Positions 11,314 through 20,099 of a DNA stretch of 26,557 nucleotides are shown here, piece by piece. Every line of letters starts with the position of its first letter. Position 1 is the first letter of the stretch. This DNA is from Paramacrobiotus richtersi. Its lineage: Eukaryota > Tardigrada > Eutardigrada > Parachela > Macrobiotidae. A program made the translations under genes and the position numbers. The notes beneath the pieces are model-generated. The model saw only the letters and a list, made by a program, of their open reading frames with translations. It was not told where the DNA came from and did not search any database. The DNA lies in assembly GCA_034698045.1 (NCBI GenBank), contig JAQGAU010000533.1:1-26557 (forward strand). The letters run 5' to 3'.

Positions 11314-11604
11314 CCCAGTTCTTCTCGAGACGGAGAAGTGGTGAATTGACAATAAGCGGTGGCAATTCAACACGTCGTATCCTTATACAATATTTTATTG
11401 AAAAGTGCGCGACGATTAAAGGAAGTTTATTTGCAGCGTAATGTGTCTCCCTATACTGAGTTGTGAGTGTATGAACTAGAACTGTACCGAATAGTAATTT
11501 GTTATTAGCACCATTTCTATAATTGTCCATGTACTTACTGTATGTACTTGTACTAGTACAAATGACTCTGCGAAGTTATGCATGTCGCGTGTTTGATATT
11601 TGCG

Positions 11605-11610
11605 AATAAA
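11605..11610 (+). terminator. Poly(A) signal candidate of the ACE-like gene
   Basis: AATAAA sits 292 bp after the TAA at 11311-11313, in non-coding DNA on the same strand. It is a consensus match only. Confidence 0.45.
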
Positions 11611-11911
11611 ACACCGATATGCTGCACATAAAAGTACAGTATGGTTCACCGACGAAAATACATGCCAAAATCACTTTCTCAGGGATTGGCTGTACGCAAC
11701 TGGTGCTCTTCCATTAACTTTATTGATGCTGGCTTCAACAGAGAGGCACCGGAGAGGTACCAAGAATGTGACAATAATTTATGATTACTGTGTTACCGCG
11801 ACGGTGAGATGAAATATATCACGGAATAACAAAGATCACAGTCATTAATTATGCCATACGTATGTCAAAGCTGAACTGTCCCACTGCGGGACTACTGAAT
11901 TCAAATAATTA

Positions 11912-11920
11912 TATATAAAG
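11912..11920 (+). promoter_or_regulatory. TATA-box candidate upstream of the GPCR
   Basis: TATATAAAG, followed by a less AT-rich stretch. It is the strongest TATA match before the receptor gene, but 500 bp separate it from the ATG, so assignment is weak. Confidence 0.3.
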
Positions 11921-12422
11921 AGCGAAGTTACGGCGCTTGAGTAGAACACAAGTCTTTCGTATTTTTAAGTACATACACACTGCAAAATGGCGTACGCAGT
12001 GGCATTCTGACCTTTGTTATATGATAGTAAATTTGGTCCAGCCTAGCGGACCAGATGTCGGGTTAGCGTTGCACGGCAATATTTGGATACTTAGATTCAT
12101 TATATATCAGGATCTGTAACGTTACAGTAACACAGCGCAGCAGCGGAAACTCCAGGAGACGCAGGTGTCCACGTCATAATAATCTGCATCGATTTCACGT
12201 AATTACGCGATTACCCAATCTTAAGCTTTCAAAGGATGGCGAAATACTCTAGAAGAAAAAAATCCATCACCTGTGATACCATTAAAGCAGCACTGACATT
12301 GCTCGTTCAGCATGCGCCATGCACTTGATTTTGCCTGATGGTGACGTGATTTATTATGACGTTTCTTCATTAAACATCGATCCACTTAATCGATTTTCTC
12401 CATTGTTGAAATCCCCGATTAT

Positions 12423-14526
12423 ATGCATTCTGCATTTGCATGCCCTGTCGGATACCAGGTGAAAACGGTTGAATCACTTAAAATGCCGTTAGAAGAGCTA
12501 CTCAACTCAAGTAATGTTGAATCCAGAGTGATGCAGTGCTCGAACGGTAGCGTTAACGATTCCGCCGGTAATCAGTCCAGCTGCGAGGAAACAACAGCAT
12601 CATCAGTGCCATGGACATATGCTCCGGTCTTCACCATCATCGTCTTCACCCTGGTGGTCATTTCCAACTCATGGGTAATCGTTCTGCTATCCCGAAAGTT
12701 CACCTACTCCACCCGACCTTTCACGTTATACCAGGTGAATCTGATGTGCGCCAATCTGGTCTTTGTTATCGTCCAGAATCCTCTGGATATCTACAACAAT
12801 CTCCATTCGACATGGGAGATTGGTGAGGTGGCCTGTAATTTGTACCTGTACGCCAATTATCCGTTAGCGGCGGCCGTGGTGCAGTCACACCTTTTGATCA
12901 CAACGAATCGTCTCTGGGCCATGACCTTTCCACATCACTACCGTACGCGTCATTCGCTGAAAGTGGCAGCGTGTCTATGCGGCGGAATGTGGATGTATGT
13001 TCATGTCTGCTTAGGATCGGGGTGGATACTGGATGCGGCTTACTACCGGTTGCCTGTACTCACCAGGTCAGTGAACTCCTGTGGTGTTCAAGAATCGGGA
13101 ATCTATCTGGTGTCACACAAATGTATTTTTGGAAATAAGGTGTTTTGTACCATCTGTTCGTACGAAACACTCGTGAGCTGTAGGTAAGCCTAAAACGTAA
13201 ACACATTGATCGTTTTCATGGGTTAGGAAGTCTTCTGACAGTTGGAATATTCTGCAGATTCATGGAGTCATTGTCTCGAGTATTAATGGTTATTGCGTCA
13301 GTTTGCGTGTGTTTTATGGTATTACCAATCTTCGACTTTTTGCCTGACGCCGGCATGAAAGAATTACTTTATAGCACTTGAGCTTTATTGTAACGACAGC
13401 TGATTGACATGAGCAAAGTCATTTTAACTCTTGAGTACTGAAGATTTTCGGATAGGAGAGACGATGTACATTGTACATGCACGACTGCATCGTGTAACTA
13501 ACTGCGTAATGGATCACAAACGCACAAAGTCTACCATTTGGCATACTTCTGCCCACTGAATTAAATTATTATCAACTATTGCAGCTATAACCATAAGTAA
13601 TGGCCTCGGACTTTTTTCAGTAGCCCACACTTAATTCGGCAAACGATTCATTCAATAGCCCGTACAGGTAACTGAACCGGAAGGAGTTACTAATTAATGT
13701 CCGAGCGACGGTGGCTTTGCAAGCTTTTACTGTAATCTCACTCGATAGTCGGCACTCGAGGTATGATGTACGTTGTCCGAAATAGGGTCACAATTCATTA
13801 TCTGCATATTTTAGTGGAGAAGCAACGAAAAAGTATGACGTGTTCGCTGTAACGCGCGAACTAGGAGCCTCAAGTGTCTAAATCGCACCAGCAATTAGGT
13901 TTTTAAAGCATTTATTTTCACTACAGAATGTAGATATACACCAACAATAAAACACGATCGTATTTTTCAGTGGATGCAATCTCAACACCACTCCTCCCGG
14001 TCAGCGCATCTGGGGTATTACGACCCAGTTTCTCAACTTCAACATCCCAATCCTCGTGATGGCCGTGGCTTACCTGCGCATTTACATCGATTGGCGAAAG
14101 CGTCAAGCGAAAGTAGCCGGTGAGCGCACCTTGTACATGGCCACCATACATCGTCACAGCATCTCCGGATCCGAGGCGGGAAAACCCACCCGCAACGGTC
14201 CCACAACAAACGGAATGCACAGTGACGAGAAGGCCAAGAAAAATGTGCACGGTTTTGTGGTACTAAGTCTGGTGACCGGAACAGTAATGGTCAACTGGAT
14301 TCCTTCCCAAGGATACTATACGGCGGTGCTCTTCACCGATGCTGACCTCAGTACGCTGTTCAAAGTCAGCTGGATTTTATGGTCCCTGCAAGCTGCCCTC
14401 GATCCGTTCTTCATGGCATTAATGTTAGATGATGTCAGAGGGTTTTTTGTCAAGCGCTTCGCCGTATTTAAAAATTTGCAGAGAAGAATAAGGCCGGACA
14501 GTAAAATCAAACCGGCCTTCAGCTAA
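12423..14526 (+). CDS. Divergent rhodopsin-class (class A) G-protein-coupled receptor, two exons
   Basis: Exon 1 is 12423-13066 and exon 2 is 13971-14526, joined in phase 2 across a 904-bp intron (donor accag/gtcagt, acceptor tatttttcag); 399 aa. The first 65 residues carry several Asn-X-Ser/Thr sites, as in an extracellular N-terminus. Membrane segments: TM1 about 67-90 (VVISNSWVIVLL, with the TM1 Asn), TM2 about 103-124, TM3 about 140-162, TM4 about 180-203, TM5 about 228-253, then a basic third intracellular loop, TM6 with VNWIPSQGYY and TM7 with LQAALDPFFMALM. Cys 138 (start of TM3) and Cys 217 (second extracellular loop) could form the usual disulphide. Key motifs are altered: DRY is TNR, the TM6 CWxP is NWIP, and NPxxY is DPFFM. 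The ligand is unknown. An in-frame Met at 12483 is an alternative start. Exon 2 has a decayed duplicate at 17233-17839. Confidence 0.85.
13251..13298. other. GPCR intron sequence, no internal exon seen
   Basis: The 904-bp intron (13067-13970) is the longest in the window. I found no exon or RNA gene within it; this short span is a representative part. From about 13379 to its 3' end it resembles 16882-17232, which places the left edge of the segmental duplication inside this intron. Confidence 0.4.
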
Positions 14527-15061
14527 TTAATGACATTAAATTATGTTATGTTATCGTCATTTTTCGAAACCATTCCACACTGCGATATGTACACAATAAT
14601 GACTGAGCTGGAACTTGCAACGATCTTACCGACATTACCGCTGATCAAGCATGATCACGGGTCCATGATTAGCCAGTAGCCATAAAGAACACTATGAATG
14701 AGCGAACCAGACATCTTTACGTGGTTCCGGCTAAATTCTTTGTGTTTTGTAGTATTCGTTACAAACTTATGTGCAAGATTTTCACCACGTACGCAGCACT
14801 CCGGCAGGGAATGCAAATGCATGCACGAGTGCACATGACATGAGTTATGTTTCATGAGCACGGTAACATAGCGCAGTCATAAACATGACCATGCTCTTTG
14901 CTTCATGGTTGCAACTTGCAAAGTTCTTATAATTCCTGCGCGTCTTGGATCCGGATACGAAATTCAGGTTTTTTTCTGTGCTTTTCTTTTCTGCATTTTT
15001 TGCTGTGTTTTGCAAAGATTTACACAGGAGTATCCTAATTTTACAGTACGTCAGACAAACC
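14527..15061. other. Intergenic region between GPCR and BTB gene 1
   Basis: 535 bp, no gene. It presumably holds the GPCR 3' end and the BTB promoter. No clear AATAAA is seen; AATAAT occurs near 14595. The BTB reading frame stays open upstream of its ATG back to 14945, but the paralogues all begin at the ATG at 15062. Confidence 0.5.
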
Positions 15062-16015
15062 ATGGCTGCACCAGCGCTCTCAAGGAAGGCATTAAATCTA
15101 CTATACGAAATTCCTACTGAGCAGTTTATCTGGAAGGAACTTCCGTCCTCGACTAATTATTACTCGTCCACCTATGCTGCTGACATTCTGGTAGATGAGC
15201 AGCCTGAATATCCGGATATTCCTTCATCTGTCTGGTCCGTGGTACTGCGAATCTCCGGTGGCCAGAGTTTCTCTAACTCTGGTGGCCAAATGTCTGCATC
15301 CGTAGGTCCAAAGGAGCCAACTATTACGAAGTCGGCAAATGCGGTAATGGTCAACTGGAAAGTGGGATTGGAAGGCCAAGTATTTGACGGGCGAATCGAT
15401 TCGAATGCCTGGGCGCCTGCAGCCGTCGTTTACAATACATCATCAGCTCTTTCTAAGCTCGTGGAAGCTTATCACAGCCAATGTGGAAATTATAACTGCA
15501 AGAGCACGTCTTACCACTACCAATTGCGTAAAGGGCTCACTGTGTTTATCAGCTTGACCTTCGTTGTTGAGAAAGCTACGCGAAAGGATCTACAGTGCCT
15601 CCTGGATTCACACTTGTTCTCTGACTGTACCTTGATATGTGGGACGAAGGAACTGCCTGCCCATCGAGCCATCCTGGCTGCTCAGTCGCCTGTATTTACT
15701 GCCATGTTCCAGAATGAGATGAAGGAAAAGTCCTCGGGGGTCTGCAAGATTGATGGCATTCGTTCAGAAGTCCTGGAAGCATTAGTGCTGTACGCTTATA
15801 CTCGAGCTCCACTGAAAGCCGATGGGACACTGCCAGAACTGTGGACTGCGGCCGACAAGTATGACACGAAGGAACTGCGTACCGAATGCGAGCGCACTAT
15901 GTTGCAGACTGTCAATGCTGAGAATGCTTTGAAGTATATGTGCTTTGCTGATGAGCATGGAATGACGAAGCTTAGAACGGAGGCTGCAAAATGTATTTTT
16001 CTCCAGCCTTCGTAA
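15062..16015 (+). CDS. SPOP-like BTB/POZ protein, tandem paralogue 1
   Basis: Single exon, 317 aa. The start ATG lies in the context CAAACCATGG and matches the first residue of both paralogues (MAAPALSRKA or MTAPALSRKA). A BTB/POZ domain spans about 185-285 (FSDCTLICG, LPAHRAILAAQSPVFTAMF, ALVLYAYTRAP, AADKYDTKELRTECE), followed by a short three-box/BACK-like helical tail. This closely follows SPOP and TD/POZ proteins, substrate adaptors of Cullin-3 ubiquitin ligases. The first 180 residues are a separate domain in the MATH position (VMVNWKVGLEG, KGLTVFISLTFVVEK); I cannot confirm a MATH fold by eye. An in-frame 24-bp tandem duplication adds eight residues near 62-77 relative to paralogue 2. 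A convergent SGNH remnant follows. Confidence 0.88.
   Translation: MAAPALSRKALNLLYEIPTEQFIWKELPSSTNYYSSTYAADILVDEQPEYPDIPSSVWSVVLRISGGQSFSNSGGQMSASVGPKEPTITKSANAVMVNWKVGLEGQVFDGRIDSNAWAPAAVVYNTSSALSKLVEAYHSQCGNYNCKSTSYHYQLRKGLTVFISLTFVVEKATRKDLQCLLDSHLFSDCTLICGTKELPAHRAILAAQSPVFTAMFQNEMKEKSSGVCKIDGIRSEVLEALVLYAYTRAPLKADGTLPELWTAADKYDTKELRTECERTMLQTVNAENALKYMCFADEHGMTKLRTEAAKCIFLQPS
15251..15298 (+). repeat. 24-bp in-frame tandem duplication inside BTB paralogue 1
   Basis: Two adjacent 24-base blocks both contain CTCYGGTGGCCA and encode SGGQSFSN and SGGQMSAS. Paralogue 2 (18792-19706) has one such block (THGQVSAS). The repeat adds eight residues to a probable loop of the N-terminal domain without breaking the frame. 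Confidence 0.7.
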
Positions 16016-16194
16016 AATAGGCAGGAATGATTGTACAGGTTCGTTAACTGCGTTCAGCAAAGTGCCGGTTTTTGATGGACTGACCGACGAAATTACGTTA
16101 AGTATCTTGTGCCCTCTTTTTTTCTGGTGCTTGTGGTTTCGCGGAACTTCGGTGACCTCGGAATATTCTTTAATTTTTTTGCGTTGTAACATGG

Positions 16195-16200
16195 AATAAA
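16195..16200 (+). terminator. Poly(A) signal candidate of BTB gene 1
   Basis: AATAAA, 180 bp after the BTB1 stop, in the context acatggaataaagtcac. The aligned site in unit B reads acatggaacgaactcac (about 19963), so the signal has been lost after paralogue 2. Confidence 0.5.
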
Positions 16201-16301
16201 GTCACCGCATTATGTTATAAAATAGATGCAATTTTCGGGTTGTCGACGAGTAACCATAAAAAGAATGCTTAGCGTAAAACTAGAATAGGTCGACTTCCGA
16301 A

Positions 16302-16350
16302 CTGACGAGATCAACAATTTTCCAGTCAGTTAAAATCGGGCTGCGGAACA
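16302..16350 (-). pseudogene. Relict 3' end of an SGNH hydrolase (unit A)
   Basis: The plus-strand tract gacgagatcaaca followed by ttttccagtcag matches 20150-20171, where it encodes on the minus strand the LPDWKNVDLV segment of the SGNH hydrolase. Here the minus-strand reading is broken by stops (after DFN and ENC). Only about 50 bases are recognisable. It lies convergent to BTB1, in the same relation as the better preserved hydrolase to BTB2. Confidence 0.55.
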
Positions 16351-16881
16351 TGTCAGCGACTCGTACGTCCAGAGCAGCACCAGAATGTCAGTATACATTT
16401 CACAGGTAGCCGAAAACAAGAAGCATTGTCGTTATGCTTTCCCGAAGGAACGTGGTTAGCTGCTTTATCCCCTATCGGTCGAAACCTTGCGAAACCTTTG
16501 GGCTGCGCATCTACGGAGCTTATTCAATTTGCCGGACACAAGATGCGTTGGTTTACAAGAAAGTCAAGATCGACCGCTTTCATCGAACACCGCGCCAGGT
16601 TTGTCGTAGTTTAGTTAAAGGCAATGCAGCCTCTGTTTTGGGCACGTTCCGAAATATTGTATAACGATTTCGGTTTTTTTTATGTTTAATCTGCTTGTTT
16701 GATGGACTAATGTATTGTTAGTAGTCCCGATACACTGGCTCTTGGTCATATTGCGGTTTTTGTCAATACAGAAAGCAGTAAAGTGGTTTCGCGCTAATGT
16801 TCAAGAATTCGGGACAATTGATCCTTGACCGGTGAGGCGTTTTATATTATTACAGAGTTTTAAATGAACACTTTAAGGCAG
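16351..16881. other. Region without a recognised gene
   Basis: About 530 bp between unit A and unit B. Two overlapping plus-strand ORFs (16426-16614 and 16434-16664) show no motif I can place. It may be a remnant of the sequence that originally separated the duplicated units. Confidence 0.4.
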
Positions 16882-17839
16882 TTGAGCTTTATTGTAAACG
16901 GCACCTGATTGACGTGCTGAGCAAGGTTATTTTTACAAGTACAGAGTCCAACACTTTATTCGGCCAGAGACTCAGTAGTCCGAGCGGCGCTGGCTTAGTG
17001 GGCTTTAAATCCCACCATCCAGGTTGGTAGTCGATACACGAGAGCAAGGTATGTTGTGAAATATAGGTTCACATTGCGCATGTAGTGTTAAAGTATGGCT
17101 TGTTCGCAGTAACGCGAGAACATGCAGTATCTGAATCGCACCAGTAGTTCGGTATTTTAGAATTCAGTTTACTACAGACCAGCAAACAACAGACTTATAC
17201 AAACAACAATGAAGAACGATTTAATTTTTCAGTGGATGCAATCTCTCCATCGCCCCTTACGGTCAGCCGGCGGGCCAGCGCACTCTCTCACGACTAGAGA
17301 TACTTAACTTCCGCATCCCGATCCTCCTGATGGCTGTGGCCTACCTGCGAATTTACACAATACATTGAGTGGCGGTAGCGTCAAGCGAAATTGGCCGACT
17401 AGTGCAGCGCAACTTTGTACCTGGCCACCATACACCGTCACAGCACCTCCGGACCCGAGGCTGATGAAGCCATCCGCAATGGTCCCACAACAAACGGACA
17501 AACACAGTGACGAGAAAGCCAAGAAGAATGTGCACGGTATCGTGGTACTCAGCCTGGTGACAAGAATTGTAATGGTGAACTGGATTCCTTCCCAAGGATA
17601 CTATTTATACGGCGGTTCTTTGCATCGATGCTAACAGCTGACCTAAGCACCTTATTTAAAGTCAGCTGGATTTTATGGTCTCTGCAGGCTGTCCTTGATC
17701 CGTCTTTCATGGCATTTATTTTATAATTATATAACTGGATGATGTGTGAGGGATTCTGGTCCAGCGTTTCGCTGTATTTAAGGAACTTCGGATAAAAACA
17801 AGGCCAGATAGTAAGATCACACCGGCTCTGTTTAGCTAA
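16882..17839 (+). pseudogene. Decayed duplicate of the GPCR intron end and last exon
   Basis: From 16882 the sequence follows the GPCR intron; from 17233, after the preserved acceptor ttaatttttcag, it follows exon 2. The reading keeps MAVAYLRIY, then hits an in-frame TGA at 17366-17368. Later parts still match (KAKKNVHG, VNWIPSQGYY, VSWILWSLQA, LDPSFMAF) but lie in different frames because of indels, including an AT-rich insertion inside the TM7 region near 17720. The final TTTAGC-TAA matches the end of the functional gene. No copy of exon 1 precedes it, so it cannot encode a receptor: a partial-duplication pseudogene. Confidence 0.85.
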
Positions 17840-18159
17840 TCCCCATTTTCTCGCGCATTGAACTGTACATAACTGCATGACTATACCTTCTGACAGGAAG
17901 CGCACATATCTCTACGACAGTACTTTATACGATAAAAGCGGGAATGACGACCATACGGTCCGTACCACGGTACCAGTTACCACCGACATGATCATGGTTA
18001 TACGAGGATTATCCGCCATGATGGCCACGAGTCCGAGACTAGCTAGCCAGAAGCCAATGCTGCAGCCAGTGCCAGTCCGAAACTGCTCGCTAGTAAAGAA
18101 TTGTATACATGCATTTGTATACAAGTGCTGTTTTTTTTATATGCATGTGGTCACGGTGT
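17840..18159. other. Intergenic region with no supported gene
   Basis: A plus-strand ORF (17877-18416) and a minus-strand ORF (17912-18124, rather hydrophobic) overlap here. Neither has a family motif, and the plus-strand one runs antisense through an SGNH-derived fragment. Parts resemble 14560-14770 in unit A, as expected for duplicated spacer DNA. Confidence 0.4.
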
Positions 18160-18375
18160 CCTTTTGGAAGCCAGTACTGTATTCGTTGAAACACCATGCA
18201 GACTCAGTTTCGTTTGCCACTGCAGTTGCTTCCTACCAGAAAGTGACCTTAAATATACTGCACATAGCTATAGCACTCATACCATTCAAGGCGGCAAACC
18301 TCGACATCTGCAGGATCGATTTCCTTCAGACGGTTGCAAAATCGTTTCGAGTTGTGCACGTGGCTAGTTTTCGAA
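18160..18375 (-). pseudogene. SGNH hydrolase junction fragment (end of one copy and start of the next)
   Basis: On the minus strand this block matches 21095-21290, where one SGNH copy ends and the next begins. It keeps the start arrangement of the intact 5' end: an ATG (18286-18284) as the last codon of an exon, an intron gtatga...ctggtag (18283-18233, 51 bp), then an exon reading EATAVANETE...TGFQKD, after which similarity stops and a TAA soon follows. No GDS, GSND or DxxH motif is present. The fragment was probably inserted or left behind by unequal exchange. Confidence 0.6.
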
Positions 18376-18791
18376 ATCCCAGTGCTAGTCTAGTAACTCT
18401 GGATTCACTACAGTAAATATTACAGATTTTTCGTACTAATAATAACAAATTTTCATTGTTTTAAGCGGTGTCTGAACCGTGTCTTGTAACTATCGGGCGC
18501 ATGGTCAATAAAAACGTATCTGGAAAAAATGCCAGATTTTGTTCCTTATGAATTCTAATTTCTAAATACATCGTACATGCTGCAGTAGCACGCACGCGGC
18601 ACGACTGTACGAGTGCCGATGCATGGTGGTGCATAATATGGCCATGCCAGCATGCGGAATCCTGGCTCGTCAGTAAGGATTCTGAAATTACGAATTATGA
18701 GATCTTGTAGATCAACTGAACCTAACCTCTTTCAAAAATTTGAATTGATATTAATTATTATCAGGTTCATTTTCTCGGTATTATAGTCACC
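18376..18791. other. Spacer upstream of BTB gene 2
   Basis: No gene. AATAAA at 18507-18512 is followed by a second A-rich tract but has no clear gene to serve. The last bases before the BTB start read tatagtcaccATG. Confidence 0.4.
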
Positions 18792-19706
18792 ATGACTGCA
18801 CCAGCGCTTTCAAGGAAGGCAGCACATCTGTTGTACGAAATTCCCACTGAGCAGTTCATCTTCAAAGAACGTCCGTCTCCGTCTAATAGTTACTCGCCGA
18901 CCAGCTGTGCTGCTGATATCATGGTACCAGAACAGCCCGAATATCCGGATATACCATCATCCCTCTGGACCGTGGTGTTAAAAATCACTCATGGCCAAGT
19001 GTCTGCATCCGTGAGTCCAAAGGAGCCAACTGGCACTAAGTCCGCAAACACGGTAATGGTCAACTGGAAAGTTGGACTGGAAAACGAACTGTTTGAGGGG
19101 CGAATTGAGCCGAATGCATGGACGCCGGCCGTCGGAAGCACCTACAACTCCCTCTCTGGACTCTTGGCGCCTGCGAGTGTATGTGGCAATTGTCGGGAAG
19201 GTTGCAGCTTACAGCTGCGTAGAGGGCTCAGTGTATTTGTCAGTTTGTCATTCGTCGTTGAAAAAGCCGCACGAAAGGATTTGGAGTGTCTCTTGGAGTC
19301 TCACATATTCTCCGACTGCACCCTGGTATGTGGGACTAAGAAGCTGCCAGCCCATCGCGCCATTCTGGCTGCTCAGTCGCCTGTATTTGCTGCCATGTTC
19401 GAGAATGAGATGAAGGAAAAATTGTCAGGCGTGTGCAAGATTGACGATACTCGTTCAGAAGTTCTGGAAACCTTGGTTCAGTACGCTTATACTCGCGTTC
19501 CGCTGAAAGCCGATGGCACGCTGCTAGAGCTGTGGATTGCGGCAGACAAGTACGATATGAAGGAACTGCGTGCCCAATGCGAGCTAACCATGTTGCAGGC
19601 CGTCACCGCTGAAAATGCTTATAAGTTTCTGTGCTTCGCTGAAGAGCGTGGATTGAAGAAGCTTCGAGCGGAAGCTGCGAAGTGTATTTTTCAACAGCCT
19701 TTGTAA
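18792..19706 (+). CDS. SPOP-like BTB/POZ protein, tandem paralogue 2
   Basis: Single exon, 304 aa, start context GTCACCATGA. It is colinear with the paralogue at 15062 apart from short indels. The BTB domain (about 172-272) keeps FSDCTLVCG, LPAHRAILAAQSPVFAAMF, LVQYAYTRVP and AADKYDMKELRAQCE, then the short helical tail (ENAYKFLCFAEERGLKKLRAEAAK). The N-terminal domain (1-170) keeps QPEYPDIPSS, VMVNWKVGLE and RRGLSVFVSLSFVVEK. Intact length and conserved motifs suggest it is functional. By family, the likely role is recruiting substrates to Cullin-3 ligase; substrate and location are unknown. The AATAAA found after paralogue 1 is mutated here. Confidence 0.88.
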   Translation: MTAPALSRKAAHLLYEIPTEQFIFKERPSPSNSYSPTSCAADIMVPEQPEYPDIPSSLWTVVLKITHGQVSASVSPKEPTGTKSANTVMVNWKVGLENELFEGRIEPNAWTPAVGSTYNSLSGLLAPASVCGNCREGCSLQLRRGLSVFVSLSFVVEKAARKDLECLLESHIFSDCTLVCGTKKLPAHRAILAAQSPVFAAMFENEMKEKLSGVCKIDDTRSEVLETLVQYAYTRVPLKADGTLLELWIAADKYDMKELRAQCELTMLQAVTAENAYKFLCFAEERGLKKLRAEAAKCIFQQPL

Positions 19707-20099
19707 AGTGGGAATGATTGTAAAGGTTCGTAACTGCCCTTTGAATCGCTTTTCGTTGAACTGAATGGCCTGTTAGTGTTTACGAAATTACATTACATTT
19801 TGGCCCAAGCAGGTAGAGCCTATATAGTATGCATATGCTTGTACCATACCTAGAATATCACATTCCAGGTTTGCATTAATTTTGTAACTTTGGTTTGTTT
19901 CTGTATGGTTTCTTATCGGTCCTGTTTCTTATTTCAGAAAGCGTGGGTTTAGTTTTGTGAACATGGAACGAACTCACTGCATCCATATCATATCACAGAT
20001 GCGATTTCGTACTCTTGTAACTTGTAAAAGCAACCATTAAAAAGAACGCTAACAGTCATTCCGTTATGCCTACATAATATGCAGTGCATGTTATTCTTA
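19707..20099. other. Spacer between convergent BTB gene 2 and SGNH hydrolase
   Basis: 393 bp. Similar to the unit A flank (16016-16300) in patches such as ggaatgattgta, acatggaa and aaccat-aaaaagaa. No gene, and no intact AATAAA on either strand that I can find. Confidence 0.45.

Larger units (their letters stand above)
11314..12422. other. Intergenic region: ACE-like 3' UTR and GPCR promoter region
   Basis: About 1.1 kb with no gene I can support. ORFs of 60-92 codons on both strands have no motif. TATATAAAG at 11912-11920 is a good TATA-box match on the plus strand, about 500 bp before the GPCR start; if used, the transcript would have a long leader or a leader intron. Confidence 0.45.
13379..16350 (+). 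repeat. Segmental duplication unit A (GPCR last exon, BTB gene 1, SGNH tail)
   Basis: Unit A runs from gagctttattgtaa in the GPCR intron to a minus-strand SGNH remnant. Unit B (about 16882-20200) carries the same parts in the same order and orientation: intron tail with the same gagctttattg start, GPCR exon 2, intergenic DNA with a shared gtcc...tagccag..agccat tract (about 14658 and 18029), BTB gene, AACCAT-rich 3' flank (about 16251 and 20032) and SGNH tail. Spacing differs mainly because unit B holds an extra SGNH fragment near 18160-18375. Boundaries are by eye. Confidence 0.7.

Noticed and set aside
14945..15061. In-frame upstream extension of BTB paralogue 1
   Set aside because: It begins at a non-ATG codon, and both other paralogues start at the aligned ATG with a good context.
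16426..16664. Overlapping short plus-strand ORFs after unit A
   Set aside because: Considered as a zinc-finger or THAP-like remnant, but Cys/His spacing does not fit and no second copy supports them.
17877..18416. 179-codon plus-strand ORF with AATAAA about 90 bp downstream
   Set aside because: No motif, no typical composition, and its second half is antisense to a recognisable SGNH fragment; judged a chance ORF.
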